DNA of 64,000 nt from Chitinophagaceae bacterium (GCA_014379345.1 JACMLY010000032.1:17666-81665); one strand, 5' to 3'. Positions 15,211 through 24,514 are shown, counted from the stretch's first letter. Translations and numbers: made by a program. Notes: a model not told the origin generated them from the sequence alone.

Positions 15211-17511
15211 CTAGTCTTTAAATTTCTTTTTCAGTTCCATCAGTTTAGCCTGAAATGCATTGGCTGGTTCTGCCTCAGGTTTCTTTTCGATGCTCTTCTT
15301 ATTAGCATTAAAAGTTTCTTTTTTATTTCCTGCCTCGCCTGCACTGGATACTTTCGTGTCATCTTTGTTCTGTCGGAGGGCCTGCCCTTTCATTGTTAAT
15401 GAAATTCTTTTCCTTACTATATCCACTTCTGTAACGGTCACCACCATTTTTTGCTGCAGCTTCGCCACTTGGTTGGGATCGGAAACGAAGCTGTCACTCA
15501 ACTGCGATATATGTACCAACCCATCCTGTTTTACCCCAATATCCACGAACACGCCAAAGTTTGTGATGTTCGTGACAATACCCGGCACGGTCATACCTGG
15601 TTTTACGTCTTCAATACTCTTGATAGTTTCATCGAAGCGGAATTCTTCTATCTGTGTTCTCGGATCACGTCCAGGCTTTTCCAGCTCTTTCAAGATATCA
15701 TCGATCGTAAATTCGCCTACCTGCTCAGAAACATATTTCTTCTTATTAAGCCGCTTTCTTAAGTCTGGTTTTTCTATCAATTCGCCTACCGTGCATTGAA
15801 TATCCTTTGCCATTGCTTCAACTACATAATAACTCTCAGGATGTACAGCACTATTATCGAGCGGGTCACCTGCATTTCGAATCCGCAGAAACCCGGCACA
15901 TTGCTCGAAGCTTTTCGGTCCCATCAAGCTCACTTTTTTTAACTCATTTCGGGTTTTGAATGCGCCGTTTTTTGCGCGGTACTCCACGATATTTTTTGCC
16001 AGCGTTGCACTTAGCCCGGAAACATACATCAATAAATGCTTGCTGGCCGTATTCAGATCAACACCAACATGATTCACACAACTTTCCACAATCCTGTCTA
16101 ACTCCCCCTTCAATTTTGTTTGATTTACATCATGCTGGTACTGACCCACACCAATCGATTTGGCATCGATCTTTACCAATTCACTTAAAGGATCCAATAG
16201 CCGGCGACCAATGCTGATCGCGCCTCTGACAGTTACATCTTCTTTCGGAAATTCTTCTCGTGCCATTTCAGATGCAGAATAAATAGAGGCACCACTTTCA
16301 TTGACCATGAATATGCTGACAGGTTTGCCGAAGTCGATACCGCGGATCAACTGCTCCGATTCACGGCCGGCTGTTCCATTGCCAATCGCGATCGCCTCTA
16401 TGCCGAAACGTTGCACCAATGATTTTAATTCAGCAATGCTTTTATCTGTTTCCTGCTGTGGCGGATGCGGATAAATGGTTGTATTATTCAGGAAATTACC
16501 TTGTTCATCAAGGCAGATCACTTTACAACCTGTCCGAAAGCCCGGATCCAGGGCAAGCACTTTTTTTGCACCGAGCGGAGAAGCTAATAGCAATTGGCGC
16601 AGGTTTTCGGCAAATACCCGGATAGCTTCTTCATCGGCCTTGTTTTTACTCAGAAGGCGAAATTCATTTTCGATGGATGGTTTTAGCAAACGTTCGAAAC
16701 TATCTTCGATGGCTGTCGCCGTATGACTTGCGCAAGCCGATGAATTTTGTATAAGTATTCTCTTCAGATTTTCAGTGGCTGATTCTTTTTCAATATGAAT
16801 ATCCATCGCGAGGTACCCTTCTTTTTCGCCGCGGCGAATGGCCAGGATACGGTGTGAAGGACTGTGAGACAATGGCTCGCTAAAATCAAAATAATCCCTG
16901 TACTTCTGGGCTTCCACCGTTTCCTTCTTACTATTCAGAACTTTTGATGACAGTTGTGCACTTGCTGTAAATAATTGGCGTACTTTATTACGGGCCTGTT
17001 CATGCTCGGCTATCCACTCAGCAATAATATCTCTTGCGCCTTGCAGAGCTTCCTTAATATCTTTCACATTTTCATGGATGTATTTTGCCGCTTCTTCTTC
17101 CGGATTTCCTGTATCCTGCTCAAAGATCATTTTCGCCAATGGCTCCAACCCTTTTTCGATTGCTGTAGTCGCGCGTGTCTTGCGCTTGGGTTTATACGGA
17201 AGATAGATATCTTCCAACTCTGTGGCGTCAAAACTCGATTCAATCCTGTTTTTCAATTCGGGCGTCAGTTTCCCAAGGGACTCGATGGTTTTAATAACCG
17301 TTTCTTTCCGTTTTTCAATTTCATTGAAATATTTTATTTCTTCGATCACATTCCCAATAACAACTTCATCAAGGTTACCGGTAGCTTCTTTCCGGTAGCG
17401 TGCCATAAAAGGAATGGTAGCGCCTTCGGAATGTAGCTGATGGATATTATGAATCTGCTTTAAGGCAAGACTTAATTTCTCAGCGATCTTTTGAATATAT
17501 TTCAGTTCCAT
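15211..17511 (-). CDS. tex: Tex-family RNA-binding transcription accessory protein
   Basis: A 766-residue Tex protein. The N-terminal helical domain contains TIPFMARYRKEATGNLDEV and EDIYLPYKPKRKTRATTAIE. A YqgF/RNase H-like domain follows with VLALDPGFRTGCKVICLDEQ. Helix-hairpin-helix elements (GLSATLAKNIVEYRAKNGAF) come next, then a C-terminal S1 RNA-binding domain (VPGIVTNITNFGVFVDIGVK) and a Lys-rich low-complexity tail. It is thought to bind structured RNA or nucleic acid during transcription and stress. It stands alone on its strand. Confidence 0.95.
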   Translation of the reverse strand: MELKYIQKIAEKLSLALKQIHNIHQLHSEGATIPFMARYRKEATGNLDEVVIGNVIEEIKYFNEIEKRKETVIKTIESLGKLTPELKNRIESSFDATELEDIYLPYKPKRKTRATTAIEKGLEPLAKMIFEQDTGNPEEEAAKYIHENVKDIKEALQGARDIIAEWIAEHEQARNKVRQLFTASAQLSSKVLNSKKETVEAQKYRDYFDFSEPLSHSPSHRILAIRRGEKEGYLAMDIHIEKESATENLKRILIQNSSACASHTATAIEDSFERLLKPSIENEFRLLSKNKADEEAIRVFAENLRQLLLASPLGAKKVLALDPGFRTGCKVICLDEQGNFLNNTTIYPHPPQQETDKSIAELKSLVQRFGIEAIAIGNGTAGRESEQLIRGIDFGKPVSIFMVNESGASIYSASEMAREEFPKEDVTVRGAISIGRRLLDPLSELVKIDAKSIGVGQYQHDVNQTKLKGELDRIVESCVNHVGVDLNTASKHLLMYVSGLSATLAKNIVEYRAKNGAFKTRNELKKVSLMGPKSFEQCAGFLRIRNAGDPLDNSAVHPESYYVVEAMAKDIQCTVGELIEKPDLRKRLNKKKYVSEQVGEFTIDDILKELEKPGRDPRTQIEEFRFDETIKSIEDVKPGMTVPGIVTNITNFGVFVDIGVKQDGLVHISQLSDSFVSDPNQVAKLQQKMVVTVTEVDIVRKRISLTMKGQALRQNKDDTKVSSAGEAGNKKETFNANKKSIEKKPEAEPANAFQAKLMELKKKFKD

Positions 17512-17527
17512 ATCTGCAAAGTTCTGT

Positions 17528-17735
17528 TATTAGGGTGAATGGTCAATGGTGAGTCGTGAGTAATCCGTCAATAATCAATGTTCAATAATCAATTTTCAGG
17601 TACTTATTTACAGACATCATTATTTGTTTTTATTGAGTATTGATAATTGAGTATCGAGCATTGAAAAAAAATTTCCTGTCATATTATGACCACTCACCAT
17701 TGACCATCCACCATTCACCACTGAAAATTGTACCT
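17528..17735. repeat. Two nested inverted word repeats
   Basis: The outer pair is of the GGTGAAT family: GGTGAATGGTCAATGGTGAG at 17534-17553 and its inverted words CACTCACCATTGACCATCCA (17692-17711) plus CCATTCACCAC. The inner pair is of the TTGAACA family: TCAATAATCAATGTTCAATA (17568-17587) with ATTGAGTATTGATAATTGAG at 17635-17654. One word family is nested inside another, upstream of two divergent genes (tex and the cystathionine synthase). Confidence 0.85.
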
Positions 17736-17738
17736 TTG
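17731..17738 (+). promoter_or_regulatory. -7 element (TACCTTTG) of the cystathionine beta-synthase gene
   Basis: TACCTTTG followed by CC lies 18 bp before the ATG and matches TAnnTTTG. The -33 position falls in the word repeat, and no clear TTTG is seen there. Confidence 0.5.
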
Positions 17739-17756
17739 CCGCGTTAAAAGATACAT

Positions 17757-19118
17757 ATGGATATTAAGAACAACATTCTTGAAACGATTGGCAATACTCC
17801 TCTTATAAAATTAAATAAGATCACAAAAGACCTGCCTTGTACGGTGCTTGCAAAGGTTGAATATTTCAATCCGGGCAATTCTGCCAAGGATCGCATGGCT
17901 TTAAAAATGGTTGAGGTTGCAGAGCAGGAGGGAAAATTAAAACCTGGTGGAACCATCATTGAAGGCACATCGGGCAATACCGGCATGGGACTGGCACTGG
18001 TTGCTATTGTTAAAAAATACAAATGCATTTTCGTAAGCACCGATAAGCAATCAAAAGAAAAGATGGATATCCTCAAAGCGTTGGGCGCAGAGGTCATTGT
18101 TTGTCCAACGAATGTTGAACCAGATGATCCGCGCAGCTATTACTCTGTCGCCAAGCGGCTGGCCAAGGAAGTACCAAACTCCTATCATATGAACCAATAT
18201 GATAATCTTGCCAATCGACTGGCGCATTATGAAACAACTGGTCCTGAGCTGTGGAGGCAAACCGACGGAAAAATCACACATTTAGTGGTTGCCACAGGAA
18301 CCGGTGGCACGATAACGGGGACCGGCAAATTTTTAAAAGAAAAAAATCCCGGTATGCAGGTATGGGCCATGGATCCCTATGGTTCTTTGCTCACCAAATA
18401 TTTTCGCACCGGCGAAGTTGACATGAATGAAGTGCATCCCTATGTGACCGAAGGCATCGGGGAAGATTTTGTACCCCAGAATTACGAGATGGAGTATATT
18501 GATGCGTTTGAGCAGGTAACAGACAAGGATGCCGCGGTGATGACCCGCCGGTTGGCCAAGGATGAAGGGATATTTTGTGGCTACAGCGCCGGCACCGCTA
18601 TCCAGGGATTGACGCAAATGAAACACAAATTGAAGCAGGATGATTTGGTAGTAGTGATCTTGCACGACCATGGCAGTCGGTATGTTGCAAAAATATACAA
18701 CGACCAATGGATGATGGAACGAGGTTACCTGGATGTAAAAACATTTAAAGACCTTGTCAATGCCCGCAGCACAAAACAAAAACTTGTCACGATTGCCCCT
18801 AAACACACCGTTGCAGAAGCTGTAGAACTGATGAAGAAATATGATATTGAACATATACCTGTTGTGAACGGAAACGGCGTCATCGGATCTATCAGTGAAA
18901 ATGGGTTGTTTCAGAAAGTATTTTCAAACCCCGATATCAAAAACGAATCCGTTGAGAGCGTAATGGAACACTCTTTTCCGATCGTTGACTTTGATACTCC
19001 CGTTGAAAGATTGAGCACGCTTATTAATAAAGAAAATGGGGCCGTACTCAGCAAGGATGAAGCCGGCAATTTCCATATCGTTACGAAGTATGATGTAATA
19101 CAGGCGTTGGGGAGTTAA
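17757..19118 (+). CDS. Cystathionine beta-synthase
   Basis: A 453-residue PLP enzyme that condenses serine, or an activated serine, with homocysteine or sulfide. The PLP lysine is Lys44 in NPGNSAKDRMA. The substrate loop is EGTSGNTGMGLA (about 69-80) and the phosphate-binding loop is VVATGTGGTITGTGKF. Two C-terminal CBS domains (about 335-453) follow, as in eukaryote-like cystathionine synthases, and may sense adenosyl ligands. Cysteine synthases lack these domains, which favours cystathionine beta-synthase. No heme-binding N-terminal extension is present. It is transcribed alone. Confidence 0.92.
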   Translation: MDIKNNILETIGNTPLIKLNKITKDLPCTVLAKVEYFNPGNSAKDRMALKMVEVAEQEGKLKPGGTIIEGTSGNTGMGLALVAIVKKYKCIFVSTDKQSKEKMDILKALGAEVIVCPTNVEPDDPRSYYSVAKRLAKEVPNSYHMNQYDNLANRLAHYETTGPELWRQTDGKITHLVVATGTGGTITGTGKFLKEKNPGMQVWAMDPYGSLLTKYFRTGEVDMNEVHPYVTEGIGEDFVPQNYEMEYIDAFEQVTDKDAAVMTRRLAKDEGIFCGYSAGTAIQGLTQMKHKLKQDDLVVVILHDHGSRYVAKIYNDQWMMERGYLDVKTFKDLVNARSTKQKLVTIAPKHTVAEAVELMKKYDIEHIPVVNGNGVIGSISENGLFQKVFSNPDIKNESVESVMEHSFPIVDFDTPVERLSTLINKENGAVLSKDEAGNFHIVTKYDVIQALGS

Positions 19119-19120
19119 TT

Positions 19121-19180
19121 AGAAGTTTAAGGTTTAAAGTTGAAGAACCTTAAACCTTAAACTTTAAACCTTAAACCCTT
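19121..19180. repeat. GTTTAAR heptamers with inverted copy
   Basis: AAGTTTAAGGTTTAAAGTTG (19124-19143) is followed immediately by the inverted words AACCTTAAACCTTAAACTTT and AAACCTTAAACCC. The result is a tight hairpin right after the cystathionine synthase stop, probably where transcription ends. Confidence 0.88.
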
Positions 19181-19688
19181 AGAACTAGTACTTCTACGAG
19201 AATAATCCACGCAGCTTTACGATGGGTAAGAGTTTGTCGGTATACCTATTTGTAGTAAATACTGAATGTATGAAATGAAGCATTTGTTCTCTTGTTATGC
19301 AAGCTGTTCCCGTATACATTTGTTCCAGAAGTTGATTGATAGCTAATCAATCTGTTCAATATCCAGAAGAAAAACCAATATTCAAAATCCTTAGAAATTC
19401 CAAGAAAATCCAGTATCAGTCAACTTCATTTTTTTATTTTGATAGCCCGTTTTATCCGATTCCCTGTGAAAACATCTTGTCCAAATCCGTGAAGAACATT
19501 GATCGTATCCTTTTAAAACCATTACTATCCAATTCCGAAAAAACCAGTTCTTTCCAAATCTTGTGTAGAACCGTCTGCATTTAATCCAAATCCTCCTGCT
19601 AGATCCCAGACTTAGCAGGAGGTGCAGCGGTGATCTTCTTATTTTCACCTTTTTTTAATTCTGTTCTATCTTGCACGAAAGCAACTGA
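19181..19688. other. 508-bp intergenic region, no gene; one 10-bp hairpin
   Basis: I see no convincing gene. The left part is rich in AATCC/TTCC words of irregular spacing. CCTCCTGCTA (19592-19601) and TAGCAGGAGG (19613-19622) form a perfect 10-bp stem with an 11-nt loop, followed 18 bp later by a short T-rich stretch. It could be a leader structure for the BtuF-like gene, but no cobalamin riboswitch box is visible. Confidence 0.5.
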
Positions 19689-20507
19689 ATGATCTCATTC
19701 AACGACCAGCTTGGAAGAATTATTCATTTACGAGCATATCCCAAAAGAATTATCTCCGTGGTTCCGTCTCAAACAGAGTTGTTATATGAGCTGGGACTGG
19801 AGGATGAAGTGGTTGGCATTACCAAATTTTGTATACATCCTGAAAAATGGTTCGGCAGCAAAACCAGGGTTGGCGGAACCAAAACATTAAAAGTAGATTT
19901 GATCCATTCGTTACAGCCAGACCTGATCATTGCGAATAAAGAAGAAAACACAAAAGAACAAATTGATGAATTGGCATCTCGATACCCCGTGTGGGTCAGC
20001 GATGTCAATGACCTCGATACTGCATTACAGATGATTGCTGCTGTGGGTACACTGACAAATAAAATTGAACGGGCCAATTCAATCGCTAAGGGAATTGAAT
20101 ATAGTTTCAGTAACCTTTCCATCAGCCACAAACAACGAGCATCAAGCCACACACCTGAAACCGCCTATCTTATCTGGAAGGATCCATACATGATCGCCGG
20201 CGGCGACACTTTCATTAATTCCATGCTAAAAACCTGTGGATTCAAAAATGCTTTTGAACACCTTATCCGCTATCCGAAAATAGATATTTCCGAACTGCAG
20301 GCGGCGAACTGCCGATTGATTTTGCTATCATCCGAACCGTATCCATTCAAACAAAAACATATTAAAGAACTAGAGGGTACTTTGCCCGGCGCGAAAATTA
20401 TTTTGGTTGATGGAGAAATGTTCAGCTGGTATGGAAGCCGCCTGCTACAATCGGCGGAATATTTTCAAGAACTGACGGACGAGGTTTATGGCCCGCCTGT
20501 GCGGTAG
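19689..20507 (+). CDS. BtuF-like helical-backbone metal/cobalamin receptor without signal peptide
   Basis: A 272-residue protein of the periplasmic-binding fold used for vitamin B12 and iron chelates: PKRIISVVPSQTELLYELGL, then VVGITKFCIHPEKW and LIHSLQPDLIIANKEENTKE. It begins at MISFNDQLGRIIHL with no signal peptide or lipobox, and no ABC permease or ATPase gene is nearby. It is therefore either a cytoplasmic relative or part of a system encoded elsewhere. The gene before it reads the same way, but 570 bp separate them. Confidence 0.82.
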   Translation: MISFNDQLGRIIHLRAYPKRIISVVPSQTELLYELGLEDEVVGITKFCIHPEKWFGSKTRVGGTKTLKVDLIHSLQPDLIIANKEENTKEQIDELASRYPVWVSDVNDLDTALQMIAAVGTLTNKIERANSIAKGIEYSFSNLSISHKQRASSHTPETAYLIWKDPYMIAGGDTFINSMLKTCGFKNAFEHLIRYPKIDISELQAANCRLILLSSEPYPFKQKHIKELEGTLPGAKIILVDGEMFSWYGSRLLQSAEYFQELTDEVYGPPVR

Positions 20508-20623
20508 GCCGGTTTATAGTTTGTGGTTGTGGTTTCACGAAATAAAACATACTATTTATTGAAGATATCTTTCATTGCAAATGCTAAGCATTAATTTGCA
20601 GATCGAAATACAACAACCAACAA

Positions 20624-21730
20624 ATGCTTTTCACCGAAAACCAGAATGCGCTGGAAAAAAACGAGCTGGACAAGCCCTCCCGGAAAAAACCAATGTTCCC
20701 GGTGAGTGATCAGCTTCGTTATTACCTGAAACATCATGGCCGTGAAGTGAAAATGATGGTATCTTATAAAAATCTACTGAACTATACGTACTCGGTACCA
20801 CTTAAAGACAAAACGGGAAAGGATACACTATGGGAAACCGTAGGGTACGACATGCGTGAATGGGAATTCATCAGGGACGGATTGGTGAAAATGTATGCCG
20901 TATTAAAAACGGAAGGAGATCTTACTTATACAAAACATCTCGATGTAGCGCGAATCGATTATTGCAGTTTTGGCAACTCGCATCCATTTCGTATCAGGAT
21001 CGTTAATAAGTTCAACGATAATTACGATCACTATTATATCAAGATCGCCGATGCGTCCAGGATATACGGATTGGAACTCGAACATATTCTCTCGCCAAAC
21101 AGGATCACTTTTCTCACTAATAAAGAAACACTTATTGAAGAACATATTGCCGGGATACCCGGAGATTTGTTCATCTCCGATTATCTGCATCAACCGCTCA
21201 CCAATAAGATACGGTTCTCTAAAGAATTTGTGAAATTCAACGAACGATGTTTTGTTCGCTTACTCGGAGATATGCGTTCATACAATTTTGTAGTGGATAT
21301 TACGCCTGATATCGAAGACGTGCAATACCGTATACGAGCCATTGATTTTGACCAGCAATCTTATGAAGGAAGAAAGAACTTATACCTGCCACAATTCTTT
21401 AAAGAGAATATTCCCCTGGTTGAAACCGTGATGAAATCGCTGAATAAAGATTCCATTGAACAGTATCAGACAGAGGAAAGAACGCTGATGGCTTTCAGGG
21501 TTGCATCCACCCGGCACAGGCTAATGCAATTACTGAATATCATGTCGAAAGATGCCATATCAACCACTGAAAAAATAACCCAGCTAAAAAACGACCTCGG
21601 AGAATATTTTCACAATAACTCCTTTTTTAAATGTACCTCCATGGGACAAGTCGTTAAACGTCAGCTCAAACAAACCCTCCAAAAAAACCTGAAACTCATT
21701 CAACAGAACCTTGGAAAGTTCGAAGATTGA
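20624..21730 (+). CDS. Uncharacterised protein with a kinase-like C-lobe motif
   Basis: I do not recognise this 368-residue soluble protein. Residues around 220-250 read CFVRLLGDMRSYNFVVD, then about 10 residues later IRAIDFDQQ. The spacing resembles the catalytic and metal loops of aminoglycoside phosphotransferase-like kinases (HGDxxxxN, then IDFD), although the usual catalytic-loop His is replaced by Leu. The C-terminal 90 residues are helical and charged. There is no signal peptide. It follows the BtuF-like gene by 117 bp and precedes fbaA. The family and function are not known to me. Confidence 0.8.
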   Translation: MLFTENQNALEKNELDKPSRKKPMFPVSDQLRYYLKHHGREVKMMVSYKNLLNYTYSVPLKDKTGKDTLWETVGYDMREWEFIRDGLVKMYAVLKTEGDLTYTKHLDVARIDYCSFGNSHPFRIRIVNKFNDNYDHYYIKIADASRIYGLELEHILSPNRITFLTNKETLIEEHIAGIPGDLFISDYLHQPLTNKIRFSKEFVKFNERCFVRLLGDMRSYNFVVDITPDIEDVQYRIRAIDFDQQSYEGRKNLYLPQFFKENIPLVETVMKSLNKDSIEQYQTEERTLMAFRVASTRHRLMQLLNIMSKDAISTTEKITQLKNDLGEYFHNNSFFKCTSMGQVVKRQLKQTLQKNLKLIQQNLGKFED

Positions 21731-21777
21731 ATAATTTCTAAATTTCAGGCTGCCCATAAAAAAACACAAACTAACTG

Positions 21778-21785
21778 TATCTTCG
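21778..21785 (+). promoter_or_regulatory. -7-like element (TATCTTCG) upstream of fbaA
   Basis: TATCTTCG, one base from TAnnTTTG, is followed by CGCC and lies about 75 bp before the aldolase start. A clear -33 TTTG is not seen. Confidence 0.35.
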
Positions 21786-21859
21786 CGCCGCTTTGCCATA
21801 GTACTGATTTCGACAATGTATTCTGATTATTTAATAAACCAAGCTAAAGTCATTAAACC

Positions 21860-22927
21860 ATGAAGAAGTACAAACCGGGCGTTTTATTCGGCGAAGAATT
21901 AGAAGCCTTGTACAAAGATGCTAAACAAAATCAATTTGCTTTACCGGCTGTCAATACCATTGGCAGTAATACTATTAATGCAACGCTCGAAACAGCAGCG
22001 AAAGTTAATTCCCCTGTCATTATACAATTCTCTAATGGCGGTGCACAATTTATTGCCGGCAAAGGAATGCCTAATGATAAATTGCAGGGAAATATCTCCG
22101 GTGGCGTATCGGGCGCTCTTCATATTCACAATGTGGCAAAACAGTACGGTGTGCCCGTGATATTGCACACTGATCATGCCTCAAAAAAATGGTTGCCCTG
22201 GATCAGTGGTTTGCTGGATGAAGGTGAGCAGTATTTTAAAGAAAAAAAACAGCCACTCTTCAGTTCGCATATGCTCGATCTTTCTGAAGAACCTATCGAA
22301 GAAAACATTCACACCTGCGTTGAATTTTTTAAACGTATGAAGCCATTGGGCATGGCCATTGAAATAGAATTAGGCGTTACAGGCGGGGAGGAAGATGGGG
22401 TAGATAACAGCGGTATTGAAAATGAAAAATTATACACACAACCGCAACATGTTGCCTATTCTTTTACAGAACTGAGCAAGATTGGAAAATTGTTCACAGT
22501 AGCTGCAGCATTCGGCAATGTACACGGCGTTTATAGCCCCGGAAATGTGGAACTGAGGCCCGAAATTTTAAAGAACAGCCAGGATTATATTGAGAAGGAA
22601 TTGAAGACAGGCCCTATGCCTGTCTATTTTGTATTCCACGGTGGAAGTGGTTCTCCACAGCATCAGATCCGCGAAGCGATCAGCTATGGTGCTATTAAAA
22701 TGAATATCGATACCGACCTGCAATGGGCCTTCTGGGAAGGCATTCAGCAATTTTATAAAAAGAATGAAGGATACCTGCAGGCACAATTGGGCAACCCCGA
22801 AGGAACCGACAAGCCAAACAAAAAATTCTATGATCCCCGGGTGTGGTTACGTAAGGGCGAAGAGAGTTTCAGCAAACGGCTTGAAATTGCTTTTGAAGAT
22901 CTGAATTGCATCAACCGGAACGCATAA
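21860..22927 (+). CDS. fbaA: Class II fructose-bisphosphate aldolase
   Basis: A 355-residue zinc-dependent aldolase that splits fructose-1,6-bisphosphate in glycolysis and gluconeogenesis. The long E. coli FbaA-type form is indicated by the length and by FALPAVNTIGSNTINATLET, the zinc-site region VPVILHTDHASKKWLPWISG, the loop EIELGVTGGEEDGVDNS, AAAFGNVHGVY and YFVFHGGSGSP. It is followed by an intrinsic terminator, then by a second aldolase of the unrelated class I type. Confidence 0.96.
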   Translation: MKKYKPGVLFGEELEALYKDAKQNQFALPAVNTIGSNTINATLETAAKVNSPVIIQFSNGGAQFIAGKGMPNDKLQGNISGGVSGALHIHNVAKQYGVPVILHTDHASKKWLPWISGLLDEGEQYFKEKKQPLFSSHMLDLSEEPIEENIHTCVEFFKRMKPLGMAIEIELGVTGGEEDGVDNSGIENEKLYTQPQHVAYSFTELSKIGKLFTVAAAFGNVHGVYSPGNVELRPEILKNSQDYIEKELKTGPMPVYFVFHGGSGSPQHQIREAISYGAIKMNIDTDLQWAFWEGIQQFYKKNEGYLQAQLGNPEGTDKPNKKFYDPRVWLRKGEESFSKRLEIAFEDLNCINRNA

Positions 22928-22951
22928 CATAAAACGAAAAAAAAATTGATA

Positions 22952-22974
22952 CCTCGCACAGGCGGGGTTTTTTT
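22952..22974 (+). terminator. Intrinsic terminator after fbaA
   Basis: CCTCGC (22952-22957), a 4-nt loop and GCGGGG (22962-22967) pair with one G-T, followed by seven T. Confidence 0.88.
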
Positions 22975-23028
22975 GTACCCTTCCCGGGACTCTAATCAGC
23001 TTTATTGGTGTTGCACACCTGGGCGACA

Positions 23029-23036
23029 TATCTTTG
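23029..23036 (+). promoter_or_regulatory. -7 element (TATCTTTG) upstream of the class I aldolase gene
   Basis: TATCTTTG is an exact TAnnTTTG match, 104 bp before the ATG. TTGG at 23005-23008, about 20 bp upstream, could be a weak -33 element. The transcribed leader would contain the CGCAAAG word hairpin. Confidence 0.5.
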
Positions 23037-23120
23037 CGAAAGAGTATCTCGCAAAGATGCTAAGACGCAAAGGCAACATTCTCCACTTTGCGTCTTCGCG
23101 TCTTTGTAGGATTCCATGCG
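23034..23120. repeat. CGCAAAG word repeat with inverted copy
   Basis: TTTGCGAAAGAGTATCTCGC and AAAGATGCTAAGACGCAAAG (up to about 23070) are followed by the inverted words CTTTGCGTCTTCGCGTCTTT (23089-23108). These can form nested hairpins in the 5' leader of the class I aldolase mRNA. Related words without the GC (CACAAAG) occur at 25858-25930 and 28400-28520. Confidence 0.85.
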
Positions 23121-23139
23121 ACCATAAAAAACATTTTAT

Positions 23140-24198
23140 ATGTCATCCAAAACCATACATGAAATATTAGGCGATAAAGCCGTTTATCTTTTAGACCACA
23201 CCTGTAAAACAATAGATCACTCCACGTTAACCCTTCCCTGTCCCACGCATGTGGATGATATCTGGGTAAATTCAAACAGGAACAACCAGTCTTTAAGAAG
23301 CTTGCAGGCATTGTTAAACCATGGTCGACTGGCAGGAACAGGGCATTGCTCTATTTTTCCGGTAGACCAAGGCGTTGAACACAGCGCGGGATCTGCATTC
23401 TCTCCCAACCCGATTTATTTTGATCCTGAAAATATTGTGAAGCTGGCCATTGAAGGCGGTTGCAATGGGGTTGCTTCCACTTACGGTGTTCTGGGTATTA
23501 TGAGCCGTAAGTACGCACATAAAATTCCCTTCATTGTAAAGATCAATCACAATGAGTTTCTTAGCATGCCCAACCGTTATGACCAAACTATGTTCGGTAC
23601 TATTAAAAGTGCCTGGAATATGGGCGCCGTTGCAATAGGCGCCACCGTCTATTGGGGATCCGCGGAAAGCACCAGGCAACTAAAGGAAGTGGCCGAAGCC
23701 TTCGAACAGGCTCATGAACTCGGAATGGCCACCATACTTTGGTGCTATACCCGAAACAATGCGTTCAAAGTAGAGGGCATTGATTATCACACCTCGGCTG
23801 ACCTTACCGGCCAGGCCAATCATCTCGGTGTCACTTTACAGGCCGATATCATTAAACAAAAAATACCAACCAATAATGGTGGATACCTGGCAACAAAGCA
23901 TGGCAAAACATCGCAATTAGTCTACGATAAATTAACCAGCGATCATCCGATTGATCTTTGCCGTTACCAGGTACTGAATTGTTACAGTGGCCGTGTAGGA
24001 CTTATCAACAGCGGAGGCGAAAGCAAGGGTGCGAGCGATCTTCAGGAAGCGGTATACACAGCTGTAGTAAACAAAAGGGCAGGCGGTATGGGATTGATCC
24101 TCGGACGAAAAGCTTTTCAACGCCCCTTCAAAGAAGGAATTGATCTGTTACATGCCACACAAGACGTATATTTGAATGAAAACATAACAATAGCCTAA
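23140..24198 (+). CDS. fbaB: Class I fructose-bisphosphate aldolase (DhnA/FbaB type)
   Basis: A 352-residue Schiff-base aldolase of the archaeal/FbaB type, unrelated in mechanism to the upstream zinc enzyme. It shows [59 protein letters not shown] and the phosphate-binding [14 protein letters not shown] with [12 protein letters not shown]. In E. coli FbaB is linked to gluconeogenic growth; that this copy is condition-specific is inference. It is followed by its own terminator. Confidence 0.95.
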   Translation: MSSKTIHEILGDKAVYLLDHTCKTIDHSTLTLPCPTHVDDIWVNSNRNNQSLRSLQALLNHGRLAGTGHCSIFPVDQGVEHSAGSAFSPNPIYFDPENIVKLAIEGGCNGVASTYGVLGIMSRKYAHKIPFIVKINHNEFLSMPNRYDQTMFGTIKSAWNMGAVAIGATVYWGSAESTRQLKEVAEAFEQAHELGMATILWCYTRNNAFKVEGIDYHTSADLTGQANHLGVTLQADIIKQKIPTNNGGYLATKHGKTSQLVYDKLTSDHPIDLCRYQVLNCYSGRVGLINSGGESKGASDLQEAVYTAVVNKRAGGMGLILGRKAFQRPFKEGIDLLHATQDVYLNENITIA

Positions 24199-24221
24199 CC
24201 CGTTCCTATATAAAGATCACG

Positions 24222-24254
24222 ATCCTGCACACTACGGTCTGCAGGATTTTTTTT
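24222..24254 (+). terminator. Intrinsic terminator after the class I aldolase gene
   Basis: ATCCTGCA (24222-24229), a 10-nt loop and TGCAGGAT (24240-24247) form an 8-bp perfect stem followed by seven T. Confidence 0.93.
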
Positions 24255-24514
24255 ACGCGAATTGACGCGAATTTGGGAACTGCTGACGCGAATTTTTGAG
24301 AGCTAACTAGTGCTGATTTTGGGAGCGACTGACGCGAAGATGAGGAACTGCATGGGAATAAAAAGAATAACAAACTTTGGTGCCAATTGCTTTTTTTACC
24401 GGGAAGTGTGAGATATCTGTTAAATGGATAGTGAAAAGCCGGGACAATAAAATTGAGTTCGATTAGTTTCAGTTGAACTTCTTAAATTTGTTTCTTACCT
24501 GTTAATATATTACG
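24255..24514. other. Intergenic region with GACGCGAA words
   Basis: Just after the terminator, GACGCGAA occurs four times between about 24255 and 24340, interspersed with GGGAACTGC and GGGAGCGACTG. They are direct rather than inverted. The rest holds no gene; TAAATTTG at 24483-24490 may be a -7 element for the next gene. Confidence 0.6.

Noticed and set aside
19592..19622. Cobalamin riboswitch upstream of the BtuF-like gene
   Set aside because: A 10-bp hairpin exists, but the conserved B12 box and the rest of the riboswitch core are not visible.
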